Positions 24,105 through 32,868 of a stretch of DNA of 64,000 bases are shown in pieces. Position numbers and translations under genes: made by a program. Source of the DNA: an uncultured Eubacteriales bacterium (GTDB taxonomy: Bacteria; Bacillota; Clostridia; Christensenellales; Aristaeellaceae). Within the stretch, counting starts at the first letter, position 1. Each line of letters begins with the position of its first letter. The notes beneath the pieces are model-generated. The model made no database searches and had not been told where the DNA came from. It worked only from the letters and a program-made list of their open reading frames with translations. Location: assembly GCA_900542445.1 (NCBI GenBank), contig UQNN01000013.1, positions 1-64,000 on the forward strand, given 5' to 3'.

Positions 24105-24226
24105 ATTATAGCGCGGCTATCTATAAGCTGTAAATAGAAATCTACAACAAAATAAAGAAAAAATATAAAAAACATATTGACTTATTCTACAATGTGATGT
24201 AGAATAAGTACAACAAATTAAAGAAA
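24105..24226. promoter_or_regulatory. Divergent promoters with palindromic operator
   Basis: Leftward: TTTACA (24134-24129), 18-bp spacer, TATAAT (24110-24105). Rightward: TTGACT (24177-24182), 17-bp spacer, TAGAAT (24200-24205). A perfect inverted repeat, ACTTATTCTACA-N6-TGTAGAATAAGT (24180-24209), spans the rightward -35 to -10. TACAACAAA(A/T)TAAAGAAA occurs twice (24143-24160, 24209-24226). Confidence 0.75.
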
Positions 24227-24243
24227 CGAGAGGAAAATGAAGT

Positions 24244-24525
24244 ATGAAAAAGCAGTGGATTGATTTCCCGAAGAGTATCTGCATGGAGAGCTTCAGCACA
24301 CGCCTCAGACCTTGCTATGACTGCATGATGCGGTTCGGAGACCGAGTTCTGATTGCGCAGATGAACTGGCAAGGAGGAACGGAAGCTGCTGTCTATGGCT
24401 TCGTTGATGACCCGGGGGAGTGGTTCTCAGCGGATGAGTGCCGACTGGAACTTTTGAAGGTCGCCAAGCAAACCTTTGTGGATGCAGGGCACGCAATCGA
24501 GTGGTGCATCAAGAACGCGCATTGA
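24244..24525 (+). CDS. Small protein under the palindromic promoter, unknown
   Basis: 93 residues, with five cysteines and aromatic residues (MNWQGGTEAAVYGFVDD). AGAGGAAAATGAAGT precedes the ATG. First gene of the repressor-controlled operon. Confidence 0.55.
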   Translation: MKKQWIDFPKSICMESFSTRLRPCYDCMMRFGDRVLIAQMNWQGGTEAAVYGFVDDPGEWFSADECRLELLKVAKQTFVDAGHAIEWCIKNAH

Positions 24526-24543
24526 GAAAGTGAGGAAAAAACG

Positions 24544-24768
24544 ATGAATGAACCGAAGCGCGGAGAAATCAGAAAGGCAGAGAGGCTTGCTTGCAAGTTG
24601 ACGGGTAAAATGGACTGCCGTGTGACCGGCTATTACACGGAAGGGGCAAACGGAGATTTCCAGACCTTCCAATGCGAGATTTGTTCCAACGATATGGAAG
24701 ATCGCGAGGATGATATCTACATTGAAGCGTATCTGCCTGATCGCCGCAGAAGCTATGTACACGCCTGA
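24544..24768 (+). CDS. Small protein, unknown
   Basis: 74 residues, polar, one C..C pair (CEIC). GTGAGGAAAAAACG precedes the ATG. Second gene of the repressor-controlled operon. Confidence 0.5.
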   Translation: MNEPKRGEIRKAERLACKLTGKMDCRVTGYYTEGANGDFQTFQCEICSNDMEDREDDIYIEAYLPDRRRSYVHA

Positions 24769-24854
24769 CAGTTGAGGTTTTCAGAACGCCCGGATGCTGG
24801 GCGTTCTACAAAGCCCCAAAGGCTGATGAAATGACCAACAGGAGGAAATGCAAA

Positions 24855-25934
24855 ATGAAAAATGGACGATCGCTTATGGAACTGGCGCAGGAGTTGGAGC
24901 GCCAGAGAAACGCGAAGCGGGATTATCTGCTGGACACTCGTAACTTGGAGATGGGATTCGTCGAAGCCGGGGCGTATCAAATGATGATGCGCAATGACAG
25001 CAAGAACGTCAGTACGCTGTTGGGTGTTGGAGAAATTGCCCATCGTCAGATCGGTTCGGCGCTTGGCATCCCTGCTAAATATTATGATAAGATGCGCGCA
25101 GAGAATCCCGAACTGCTGGCGCAGAACGTGAACAGCTGGTTCACGATGACCCCGCAAAAGCGAATGGTGCGCACGTTGGACGGCAATGCGAGGGCGTTCC
25201 TCTCCGAAAGGTATCGGCGAATCGACAACGCCGAAATTGCCGAAGCTGTGCTTCCGGTTCTTGCCGAAATGCCAGACGTGAGGATTGAAAGCTGTGAGAT
25301 TACTGAAAGCAAGATGTATCTCAAGGCGGTAAATCCGCGGCTGACGGCGGAGGTTGTCCCCGGTGACATCGTGCAATCGGGCATCCTCATCACCAATTCC
25401 GAGGTCGGCATGGGCAGTATGTCTATCCAGCCGCTGGTATATCGCCTTGTTTGCACGAATGGCATGGTGGTCAACGATGCCAGAACGCGCAAATATCATG
25501 TTGGGCGCGGAAACGAAGCAGGGGAGGATTACACCCTGTACAGTAGCGAAACGCTGGCAGCCGATGACCGCGCGTTGCTACTCAAGGTAAGAGATACCGT
25601 TCGAGCGGTGGTAGACCAGACCCGTTTTGAACGGGTGGTTGAAATGATGCGAGAGGCGAAAGAAGCCAAAATCACCAGCACAGATATTCCGCAGATGGTG
25701 GAGCTGGCGGCCGCAGATTACGGCTTAAATAAAGCGGAGGGAAGTGGTGTGCTGGATCATCTGATTCGCGGCGGAGATCTGTCCTTGTATGGCTTATCCA
25801 ATGCCATTACACGAGCGGCACAGGACGTAGAAAGCTATGACCGCTCGACGGAGATGGAGAGCATCGGCTATACGGTGCTGGGAATGAGCGGGAGAGATTG
25901 GCAGCGTCTCAATGCGGCAGTAGTAGCCGCCTGA
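24855..25934 (+). CDS. DUF932 phage/plasmid-like protein
   Basis: 359 residues from ATG 24855 after AGGAGGAAATGCAAA. Family segments: RQIGSALGIPAKYYDKMR, RTLDGNARAFLSERYRRIDN, GDIVQSGILITNSEVGMGS, VYRLVCTNGMV, followed by a helical C-terminal half. DUF932 proteins are frequent in phages and plasmids with no proven function, though genome-maintenance roles are often proposed. It is the largest gene of the repressor-controlled operon. Confidence 0.85.
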   Translation: MKNGRSLMELAQELERQRNAKRDYLLDTRNLEMGFVEAGAYQMMMRNDSKNVSTLLGVGEIAHRQIGSALGIPAKYYDKMRAENPELLAQNVNSWFTMTPQKRMVRTLDGNARAFLSERYRRIDNAEIAEAVLPVLAEMPDVRIESCEITESKMYLKAVNPRLTAEVVPGDIVQSGILITNSEVGMGSMSIQPLVYRLVCTNGMVVNDARTRKYHVGRGNEAGEDYTLYSSETLAADDRALLLKVRDTVRAVVDQTRFERVVEMMREAKEAKITSTDIPQMVELAAADYGLNKAEGSGVLDHLIRGGDLSLYGLSNAITRAAQDVESYDRSTEMESIGYTVLGMSGRDWQRLNAAVVAA

Positions 25935-25986
25935 TCAACAAAAAGCAGGCTGACCTAGCGGCCGGACGGGGAGACGGGAGAAAATT

Positions 25987-26265
25987 ATGAAAAAACCGAA
26001 ACTTTGCGTTGAGCCTGAAGAAACGCAGGATGAATACTGTATGACGGATGCGGATTTGGGTAACCTGACCAATCTGCTTCAGCAGGCCAATGATATCTGT
26101 GACTACTATCAGGATATGATACAGAATCGGTTGGGGCTGCTCTGTGTGGCCAACATGGAGGCGCACGATGAACTGATTGCACAGGTAGAGAGCTTCCGAG
26201 ATACGGTGTTCGGTATGAGGAGGATTCAGAAATCGGAGGAAAGTGCGCCAAGTGCCGGAATTTGA
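25987..26265 (+). CDS. Small acidic protein, unknown
   Basis: 92 residues, helical, acidic. GGGGAGACGGGAGAAAATT precedes the ATG. It ends just before the late promoter. Confidence 0.5.
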   Translation: MKKPKLCVEPEETQDEYCMTDADLGNLTNLLQQANDICDYYQDMIQNRLGLLCVANMEAHDELIAQVESFRDTVFGMRRIQKSEESAPSAGI

Positions 26266-26289
26266 CCGTTTTTTATCTGGGTTTTGACC

Positions 26290-26318
26290 GTGACAGGCTA
26301 TTTTACGCGTGCTATAAT
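26290..26318 (+). promoter_or_regulatory. Putative late promoter
   Basis: GTGACA (26290-26295), 17-bp spacer, TATAAT (26313-26318). It precedes the packaging and structural genes after a gap, so it is the probable late promoter. Confidence 0.7.
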
Positions 26319-26342
26319 TATTGTGTCAAAAGTGAACAGCAG

Positions 26343-26379
26343 AGAGCCGACGGGCGAAAACCCGGACGGCTCTTTTTGT
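26343..26379 (+). terminator. Attenuator at the start of the late transcript
   Basis: Hairpin AGAGCCG/CGGCTCT plus inner CGGG/CCCG, separated by a small internal loop, followed by TTTTT. It begins about 20 bases after the expected transcription start, so transcripts should end early unless antiterminated. Confidence 0.7.
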
Positions 26380-26400
26380 ACCCTGCTGATGGAGGCGTTT

Positions 26401-26589
26401 ATGAGAAAAAGCGAGGTCAAAGCGCCGTATCGCTGCTTGAGCTGCGTTTATCTCAGCACATCCAGCGGCAAGGCTTACTGCCCATTTGCGGCGTGCTTGA
26501 AACGCCGTGATGAAAAACCCAAGGACGACAGAGGAAAAGAGCATGGCAGAAATCAAGTGGGCAGAATCGGCACATCATCTGCCGATTGA
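26401..26589 (+). CDS. Small Cys-containing protein
   Basis: 62 residues with CLSC and C-x5-C; resembles small zinc-ribbon proteins. GGAGGCGTTT precedes the ATG. Its end overlaps the ParB-like gene by 47 bases in another frame, so the true C-terminus is uncertain. Confidence 0.45.
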   Translation: MRKSEVKAPYRCLSCVYLSTSSGKAYCPFAACLKRRDEKPKDDRGKEHGRNQVGRIGTSSAD

Positions 26590-27337
26590 GGCTTTCAGCC
26601 CGAATCCCAAGAATCCGAAAAAGCACACGAAAAAGCAGCTTGAGCATATCCGAAACTCCATTCTGCATTTTGGATTCCTTGACCCTATCGGAGTATGGGG
26701 CAAAGAACACGTTGTGGTGGAAGGGCATGGACGGCTGGAAGCACTGAAACAGCTTGTGCAGGATGGGAAAATCAGGATTCCGGCGGAAGGCGTTCCGTGC
26801 ATCATGCTTGACCATCTTTCCAAGCGTGACCGAGATGCTTATATGCTTGAGCATAATCAGAGCACGATGGAAACACCGTGGGATGACGACCTGCTGGATG
26901 ATGTGCTGGGCGACATCGCGGATGAGGGGCTGGACATGGAGCAGTTCGGCTTTGAGCTGCCCGGCGAAGAAGGTGGGGAGGACGGCAAATATACCAGCAG
27001 CATCAACATCCCGCAGTACGAGGTCAGGGGCGAAATGCCCAACTTTGCGGATATGCTGGACAGCGGCAGAACGGATGAGCTGATTCGAGAGATTGAGGCT
27101 TCCGGCGTAACGCAGGACGAGAAGGATTTTCTCGTGCAGGCGGCGAGGCGGCATAATGTTTTTAATTATCGAGCCATTGCCGAGTATTACGCACAGGCAA
27201 CGCCGGAAATGCAGCGGCTCATGGAACACTCGGCGCTGGTCATCATCGACGTGGATGATGCCATTGCGCAGGGGTATGCCAAGCTGCACGGAACGATTCG
27301 GGACATGATCGGGGAGGACGGCGGCGATGCGGAATGA
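26543..27337 (+). CDS. ParB/Srx-like nuclease-domain protein
   Basis: 264 residues from ATG 26543 (GAGGAAAAGAGC upstream). N-terminal ParB-like domain (about 8-110): HLPIEAFSPNPKNPKKH, FGFLDPIGV, VVVEGHGRLEALK. ParB-fold domains bind or cut DNA and in phages often accompany methyltransferases or base-modification enzymes. The C-terminal half has no clear family. It overlaps the glycosyltransferase gene by 11 bases. Confidence 0.75.
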   Translation: MAEIKWAESAHHLPIEAFSPNPKNPKKHTKKQLEHIRNSILHFGFLDPIGVWGKEHVVVEGHGRLEALKQLVQDGKIRIPAEGVPCIMLDHLSKRDRDAYMLEHNQSTMETPWDDDLLDDVLGDIADEGLDMEQFGFELPGEEGGEDGKYTSSINIPQYEVRGEMPNFADMLDSGRTDELIREIEASGVTQDEKDFLVQAARRHNVFNYRAIAEYYAQATPEMQRLMEHSALVIIDVDDAIAQGYAKLHGTIRDMIGEDGGDAE

Positions 27338-28253
27338 TTTTGCCGTGTTGATTCTCTCACACGGGCGCGCGGACAGAGTATATACAATTCCGACGCTCCG
27401 TAAGGGTGGATATACAGGGAGAATCTATATCGTCGTTGATAACGAAGATGAACAGCAGGATGAGTATATAGCCCGATATGGTAAAGAAAATGTGATTGTG
27501 TTTGATAAGCTGGAAGCTATGAAGCACAGCGATACGATGGACAATTATGAAAAGCATAATATCGTGCTGTATGCCCGAAACTCCTGCTTTGAGATTGCAA
27601 AGCGGCTGGGGTTGTCATCATTCCTTGAGCTGGACGATGATTATACGGCGTTCGATTTTCGCTTTGAAAAGAGCGGGAAACTGGCAGCGAAGCACTGCAC
27701 AGACCTTGACCGACTTTTCGAGGCAATGCTTGATTTTTTGTATGAATCTGATTCGCTGGTTGTGGCACTGTCGCAGGGCGGTGATTACATCGGCGGGCTG
27801 AACGGAAAATACTTCGCAAAGAAGCTGAGCAGAAAAGCGATGAACGCTTTTTTCTGCCGTGTGGACAGGCCGTTTTCGTTTTTCGGCTCGATAAACGAGG
27901 ACGTGAACATGTACGTCACACTCGGCAGCCGTGGCGAGAAGATTTTTTCTGTCACGGACGCGTCGCTTATCCAGAAAGAAACACAGGCCAATGCGGGTGG
28001 GTTGACGGATATCTATCTCGATGTCGGAACATACGTCAAATCGTTTTACAGCGTGATGACGATGCCCTCCTGCGTTACGGTGGCCATGATGGGAGAAACG
28101 CACAGGCGCATGCATCATAATATCTCTTGGGTCAACTGTGTTCCCATGATTCTGAATGAAAAATACCGAAAGGCTGTGAGGCCCGAAAGGGTGGGTGACC
28201 ATGGGAAAAAAGCGGGGACGGCCAAGGAAGGAGATTGCCAAGCTGGAATTTGA
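27327..28253 (+). CDS. GT-A glycosyltransferase of the TET-associated (TAGT) type
   Basis: 308 residues. Opening FAVLILSHGRADRVYTIPTLRKGGYTG and IYIVVDNEDEQQDEY, then NIVLYARNSCFEIAKRLG and metal-binding acidic motif ELDDDY (101-106). This pattern is that of phage TET/JBP-associated glycosyltransferases, proposed to put sugars on oxidised 5-methylcytosine in DNA. No dioxygenase is seen here. The gene starts inside parB and its end overlaps the small terminase gene by 53 bases, tying it to packaging genes. Confidence 0.7.
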   Translation: MRNDFAVLILSHGRADRVYTIPTLRKGGYTGRIYIVVDNEDEQQDEYIARYGKENVIVFDKLEAMKHSDTMDNYEKHNIVLYARNSCFEIAKRLGLSSFLELDDDYTAFDFRFEKSGKLAAKHCTDLDRLFEAMLDFLYESDSLVVALSQGGDYIGGLNGKYFAKKLSRKAMNAFFCRVDRPFSFFGSINEDVNMYVTLGSRGEKIFSVTDASLIQKETQANAGGLTDIYLDVGTYVKSFYSVMTMPSCVTVAMMGETHRRMHHNISWVNCVPMILNEKYRKAVRPERVGDHGKKAGTAKEGDCQAGI

Positions 28254-28623
28254 GCAGCTTTGCAAAATTCAGTGTACCGAAACGGAAATCTGCGGTATTT
28301 TTGGGATTTGTGAAGATACGCTCAATGCGTGGTGTAAACGCACCTACAAGCAGACTTTTTCGGAGGTCTATAAAATATATGCGCAGGACGGCAAGGTATC
28401 TCTTAGGCGCATGCAGTTCAACCTTGCGAAGAAATCTCCCGCGATGGCAATCTTCCTCGGCAAAAACATGCTTGGGCAGAGCGACGAGCCGACAATCGAG
28501 AACAACGATACGGCGGTTGCTTCTGCCAATGCGCAAATCACGGCACTGGCTGACCTGATTCGCAACCCGCAGCCAAATAGAACGATGGATGATGTGACGG
28601 GGCAGGAGGACGGAATACCGTGA
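28201..28623 (+). CDS. terS: Terminase small subunit
   Basis: 140 residues from ATG 28201 (AAGGGTGGGTGACC upstream). N-terminal helix-turn-helix (FEQLCKIQCTETEICGIFGICEDTLNAWCK) that recognises the packaging site, then a helical oligomerisation part (LGKNMLGQSDEP). Position directly before the large subunit confirms the call. Confidence 0.85.
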   Translation: MGKKRGRPRKEIAKLEFEQLCKIQCTETEICGIFGICEDTLNAWCKRTYKQTFSEVYKIYAQDGKVSLRRMQFNLAKKSPAMAIFLGKNMLGQSDEPTIENNDTAVASANAQITALADLIRNPQPNRTMDDVTGQEDGIP

Positions 28624-29939
28624 TAAAGTACGCACCGTTTACAGTGAAGCAGGCCGAGTATATCCGGCACTGTCAAAGCTGCTGGCTCAACGTCGCCGAG
28701 GGCGGCAAACGCGCAGGCAAGAACATCATCAATCTGGTGGCGTGGGCGGCGGCGCTGGATACGCACCCGGACAAAATACACCTTGCGGCCGGCACATCGG
28801 TATCGGCGGCGAAGATGAATATTCTTGATTCAAACGGCTTTGGCCTCAAAGCAATTTTTGATGGGCGGTGCAGGGAAGGAAAGTATCAGGCGCGAGATTG
28901 CCTGTTCATCCAATCAGTGAGAGGGCAGAAGATTGTGCTATTTGCCGGAGGGAAGAAAGCGGATGATGCGGCGCGAATCAAGGGCAACAGCTATGGTACG
29001 GTATATATTACCGAGGTCAACGAGTGTCACGAAACCTTTGTGAAAGAGTGTATCGACCGAACGCTTGCGTCGAACAGGCGGCAGGTCTTTTTTGACCTGA
29101 ACCCAAAGCCGCCAAGCCATTGGTTCTATCATGAATTTCTGGATTATCAGGACAAATTGAAAAAGCGGGGAGAGAACCCTGGTTACAACTACGAGCATTT
29201 TACAATTCTGGACAACTTATCGCTCAGCAATGAGCAGCTTCGGACAGAACTTGCCAAATACGACCAAAGTTCCATCTGGTTTCAGTCGGACATTCAGGGC
29301 TTGCGCACATCGGCGCGAGGCCGAATTTATGACAGCTATGTGCGCGATCAGGTGGCCGTAGGGCGCGAATGGATTGCAGGAAAGCGATTTATCGAGATGG
29401 CCGTTGGCGTGGACGTGGGCGGCACAGATGCGACTTGCGCAACCCTTACGGGTATCACGTCGGGTTGGCGGGATGTGGTGCATATCGACGGCCTTTACCA
29501 TAAACAGGGAATCAGCGAGAAGATGACCGAGGCGAGGTATGCGCGGGCCATTGCTGAATGGCTGAAACCGTGGACGCGGATTTATCCACAAATTGCCAAC
29601 GTTTATGTGGATAGTGCGGCAAAACTTTTTCGTGCTGCTCTGCGGGAAGAACTAAGTAAACAGGGCATGGGGAGAATTGCAGTCATCGGAACGGATAAGT
29701 CGGACGGCATCAGACCGCGAATCGAGCTGGTCTGCATGCTGCTCATGCAGAGGCGGTATCATGTGGCTGAACATCTTGCGCCGTGGCACGAGGCGTTGCA
29801 GATGGCAACATGGGATGAGGCGGCCTATGAAAAAGGCGAGTGGATGCGGCTGGATAATGGTTCGTACCCCGTCGATGCGCTGGACAGCTCCGAATACAGC
29901 ATCTACCCATACGCCGGATATCTGGCGACGGTTGGATAA
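28620..29939 (+). CDS. terL: Terminase large subunit
   Basis: 439 residues, GTG start in a GTGA overlap with terS. ATPase domain: Walker A-like AEGGKRAGKN (26-35), Walker B TVYITEVNEC; C-terminal RNase-H-like nuclease with MAVGVDVGGTDATC and further aspartates (VYVDSAAK). PBSX/SPP1-like headful packaging motor. Confidence 0.93.
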   Translation: MIKYAPFTVKQAEYIRHCQSCWLNVAEGGKRAGKNIINLVAWAAALDTHPDKIHLAAGTSVSAAKMNILDSNGFGLKAIFDGRCREGKYQARDCLFIQSVRGQKIVLFAGGKKADDAARIKGNSYGTVYITEVNECHETFVKECIDRTLASNRRQVFFDLNPKPPSHWFYHEFLDYQDKLKKRGENPGYNYEHFTILDNLSLSNEQLRTELAKYDQSSIWFQSDIQGLRTSARGRIYDSYVRDQVAVGREWIAGKRFIEMAVGVDVGGTDATCATLTGITSGWRDVVHIDGLYHKQGISEKMTEARYARAIAEWLKPWTRIYPQIANVYVDSAAKLFRAALREELSKQGMGRIAVIGTDKSDGIRPRIELVCMLLMQRRYHVAEHLAPWHEALQMATWDEAAYEKGEWMRLDNGSYPVDALDSSEYSIYPYAGYLATVG

Positions 29940-29956
29940 ACAGGGAGGATTGAATC

Positions 29957-31522
29957 ATGGACGAGCAGACGACTGTGCTTGCGCCGGAACAGGCGTGGGC
30001 GGCGCTGATGGCGCATCGAAGCGCGTATTATGCGCCATATTCCGCTGTTTATTGCGGCGCAGAAAAAGCGTTGAGAAAGACGGCCAAGCCGAAATCCTTC
30101 TGGCGGCGGGCGAGTAAGCAGAAAATCCATGTGCCGATTGCGGCTGACATTGCCACGACGGGCAGTGACCTGCTTTTTGGTGAACAGCCTCAAATCATCT
30201 GTGTGGATGATATGAAGGAACAGCCGAACGGAGAAGGTCAGAAACGGCTGGAGGAGATTCTGCGAATCAACACCATGTCGGCGCTTCTCAACGAGGCGGC
30301 GGAGAGCGCGGCAGCGCTCGGCGACGTGTATCTCAAAATTGCATGGGATGTACTGCGCCTGTCCTGTCCGATGATTCGCGTTGTGCAGGGCGATGATGCG
30401 TGGCCTGAATACAGGCTGGGAGCGCTTCGGGCGATTCACTTTTTCACAATCATTGAGGAAGAACGCAGCGCATCCGGCAATGTCCAGAGCGTCATCCGTG
30501 CGTATGAGCTGTATGAACCGAAGCGGATTTCCACCAGACTTTATCGCGGCACGCTGGACAGTCTCGGCACACAGATGAGCGATGACGAGGTGCAAAGGCT
30601 GGGCATTGAGCCGGAAGTGAGCACGGGAACGGATGAGATTCTGGCCGTCCATGTGCCGAACATCAAGCCCAATCGGATGTTTAGAGGCTCGTACATGGGC
30701 CGCAGCGATTATGACAATCTCCGTGATCTGATGGATGCACTTGATGAATCCTATTCCTCTTGGATGCGGGATATCAGATTGGCCAAAGCACGATTGATTG
30801 TTCCCGCACAGTTTCTTCGACGCAAGCCGGAAGAATTGTTCGGCGACAGCATGAATCGCCCGCCGACGTTCGAGTTTGATGAAGATGTCGAGACGTTGGT
30901 TGCACTTGACACCCAAGGCGGCACCTTGGGCGGCGACGGTGAATCCAATAAGATTACACCTTCTCAATTCTCCATCAGAGCAGATGAGCATCAGAAAACC
31001 TGTGTTGCACTCGTCAGGGAAATTGTCACGGGAGCAGGATATTCGCCGCAGACCTTCGGCATCGACATTGAGGGAATGGCGCAATCGGGTACGGCACTTC
31101 GAATCCGTGAGAAGAAATCCTATTCCACATGCGCCAAAAAGCAAACGTATTGGCAGGATACGTTGGAAGGATTGCTGACGGCCATGCTCCATCTTGACGC
31201 GCGGTTGTACCCGAATAAGGGCAGTACGCAGGAAATCCATGTGCATGTGCGCTTCCCGGACATCTTTGCCAGCGACATGGCGACCACATCTTCCACGATT
31301 GAGATGATTAACCGCGCACAGTCGGCCAGCGTACAGACGAAGGTGCGCATGCTGCATCCTGATTGGGATGAAGCGCAGGTCGCCGCCGAAGTCAAGCTGA
31401 TTTATGAGGAAAACGGAATCGGCATGGATGAGCCGGATGCGCGGCTGGGCGATTATGCACCGTTGCCGAATAAGCAGCATGCGCCGCTGGAAGATGAACG
31501 GGAGGAACAGGGGGATGAATAA
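29957..31522 (+). CDS. Portal protein (SPP1 gp6-like)
   Basis: 521 residues, the expected length. Segments such as IHVPIAADIATTGSDLLFGE, VYLKIAWD, GRSDYDNLRDLMDALDESYSSWMRDIRLAKARLIVP and SGTALRIREKK are typical of Gp6/A118-like portals, the dodecameric ring at the capsid vertex. Followed closely by the minor capsid gene. Confidence 0.92.
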   Translation: MDEQTTVLAPEQAWAALMAHRSAYYAPYSAVYCGAEKALRKTAKPKSFWRRASKQKIHVPIAADIATTGSDLLFGEQPQIICVDDMKEQPNGEGQKRLEEILRINTMSALLNEAAESAAALGDVYLKIAWDVLRLSCPMIRVVQGDDAWPEYRLGALRAIHFFTIIEEERSASGNVQSVIRAYELYEPKRISTRLYRGTLDSLGTQMSDDEVQRLGIEPEVSTGTDEILAVHVPNIKPNRMFRGSYMGRSDYDNLRDLMDALDESYSSWMRDIRLAKARLIVPAQFLRRKPEELFGDSMNRPPTFEFDEDVETLVALDTQGGTLGGDGESNKITPSQFSIRADEHQKTCVALVREIVTGAGYSPQTFGIDIEGMAQSGTALRIREKKSYSTCAKKQTYWQDTLEGLLTAMLHLDARLYPNKGSTQEIHVHVRFPDIFASDMATTSSTIEMINRAQSASVQTKVRMLHPDWDEAQVAAEVKLIYEENGIGMDEPDARLGDYAPLPNKQHAPLEDEREEQGDE

Positions 31523-31524
31523 GC

Positions 31525-32628
31525 ATGGCAATCCCCGTAGGCGAATACGAGAGCCTTGCGCGGCAGGTGCTTGAGGTTTACAACGAAGCGGAGCTGACCA
31601 TGATTCACCGCGTTGCCCGCAGGCTGCTGAAAGGCGTGAATGCGCCGGGGTGGACAGAAAGAAAGCTGTCCGAAACGGCGCAGGTACACCGCCAACTTTC
31701 CGAGCTGCTTGCCGCTCTGGCAAAGAACAGAGGGAAGATTACATCGGACACGCTGGAAACGGCCTATGCGGACGCACAGAAATGGTGCTTTGCGGATGCG
31801 AAAGCATATGCGCAATCCATCGGTGTTTTACATATTGCGCCGAACAGCGCGAAGGTAGCCGATATCTTGTCCGACCTCAACAGGCGGCTGGATGCGGCAG
31901 ACCGAAGGATTCTCCGTCAATGCGATGATGCGTATGCGGATGTGATAGCCGATGCGTCGGCGCTCGTGGCAACGGGCAGCATCACCTATCGGGAAGCGGT
32001 TGGGCGCGCCCTTCGGGACTTTGCCGATAAGGGCATATCATCTTTTGTTGACCGTTCCGGGCGGACGTGGCAGATGGGAACATACGCGGAAATGGCGGTG
32101 CTGACTGCAATCACGCAGGCGACCGTCAGCGGGTATACCGATACCATGCAGAGCTACGGTTATGATTTGGCGATGATTTCATCGCACATGGATGCTTGCC
32201 CGCTTTGTGAAGCATGGCAGGGCGTTGTGGTTTCCGTTTCGGGGACGAATCATCGTTATCCGAGCTTGGATGATGCTTACGCCGCAGGGGTTTTTCATCC
32301 GCGGTGTCTGCATCACATTTCCATTTATCACGAGGGCATCACGCACGGAACACCGCGCAGTCGGCCGCAGGCTGTACAGCCGCCGTCCGAAGGATATACA
32401 GCCCGCAGCCGCCAACGGTACTGTGAGCGGCAGATTCGGAGGTATAAACGGCGGCAGGCAGCAGCGGCAACGCCGGAGGAAGAACGGGAAGCGTTCACCA
32501 TGGTGCGCAAGTGGCAGCGGATTACACGCCAGCACATCCAGAGTGCGCCGACGACCCTTCTTCGACATTATGACCGCGAGGGCGGCAGGGTGAAGCTCAG
32601 CGACGCGGCGCGAAAAATGAAAAAGTAG
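31525..32628 (+). CDS. Phage minor capsid protein (SPP1 gp7/minor capsid 2-like)
   Basis: 367 residues; helical N-terminal half (N-terminus ARQVLEVYNEAEL), then the conserved WQMGTYAEMAVLTAI and MISSHMDACPLCEAWQG, AGVFHPRCLHHIS, a Cys/His zinc-type motif typical of Mu F / minor capsid 2 proteins. It is thought to be ejected or to aid head assembly. Confidence 0.88.
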   Translation: MAIPVGEYESLARQVLEVYNEAELTMIHRVARRLLKGVNAPGWTERKLSETAQVHRQLSELLAALAKNRGKITSDTLETAYADAQKWCFADAKAYAQSIGVLHIAPNSAKVADILSDLNRRLDAADRRILRQCDDAYADVIADASALVATGSITYREAVGRALRDFADKGISSFVDRSGRTWQMGTYAEMAVLTAITQATVSGYTDTMQSYGYDLAMISSHMDACPLCEAWQGVVVSVSGTNHRYPSLDDAYAAGVFHPRCLHHISIYHEGITHGTPRSRPQAVQPPSEGYTARSRQRYCERQIRRYKRRQAAAATPEEEREAFTMVRKWQRITRQHIQSAPTTLLRHYDREGGRVKLSDAARKMKK

Positions 32629-32640
32629 GAGGCATAACAG

Positions 32641-32865
32641 ATGCAGAAAAATACGGTTTGTCTGACGATGGAAGATGCGAAGCAGATCTATGAGCTGTTC
32701 AACGCCTGTGCGTTGGCGGATTTGCATTATCATACCTGTCAGAGCGAGCTTTTTCGCCGTCATGTATGCAGCGCGTATAAGGCGGCCAACGTTATAGACG
32801 CATTTGACAGGCTGAAAGCCATGATCAACAATTCCAACGAACAGGCGGAAAAGAAGGGAGAATAA
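32641..32865 (+). CDS. Small protein in the head-gene cluster, unknown
   Basis: 74 residues, helical; AGGAGGCATAACAG precedes the ATG. Four Cys. No family recognised. Confidence 0.55.
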   Translation: MQKNTVCLTMEDAKQIYELFNACALADLHYHTCQSELFRRHVCSAYKAANVIDAFDRLKAMINNSNEQAEKKGE

Positions 32866-32868
32866 TTC

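Noticed and set aside
29903..31723. 606-codon open frame on the minus strand
   Set aside because: Shadow of the portal and minor capsid genes in high-GC DNA; no recognisable domain.
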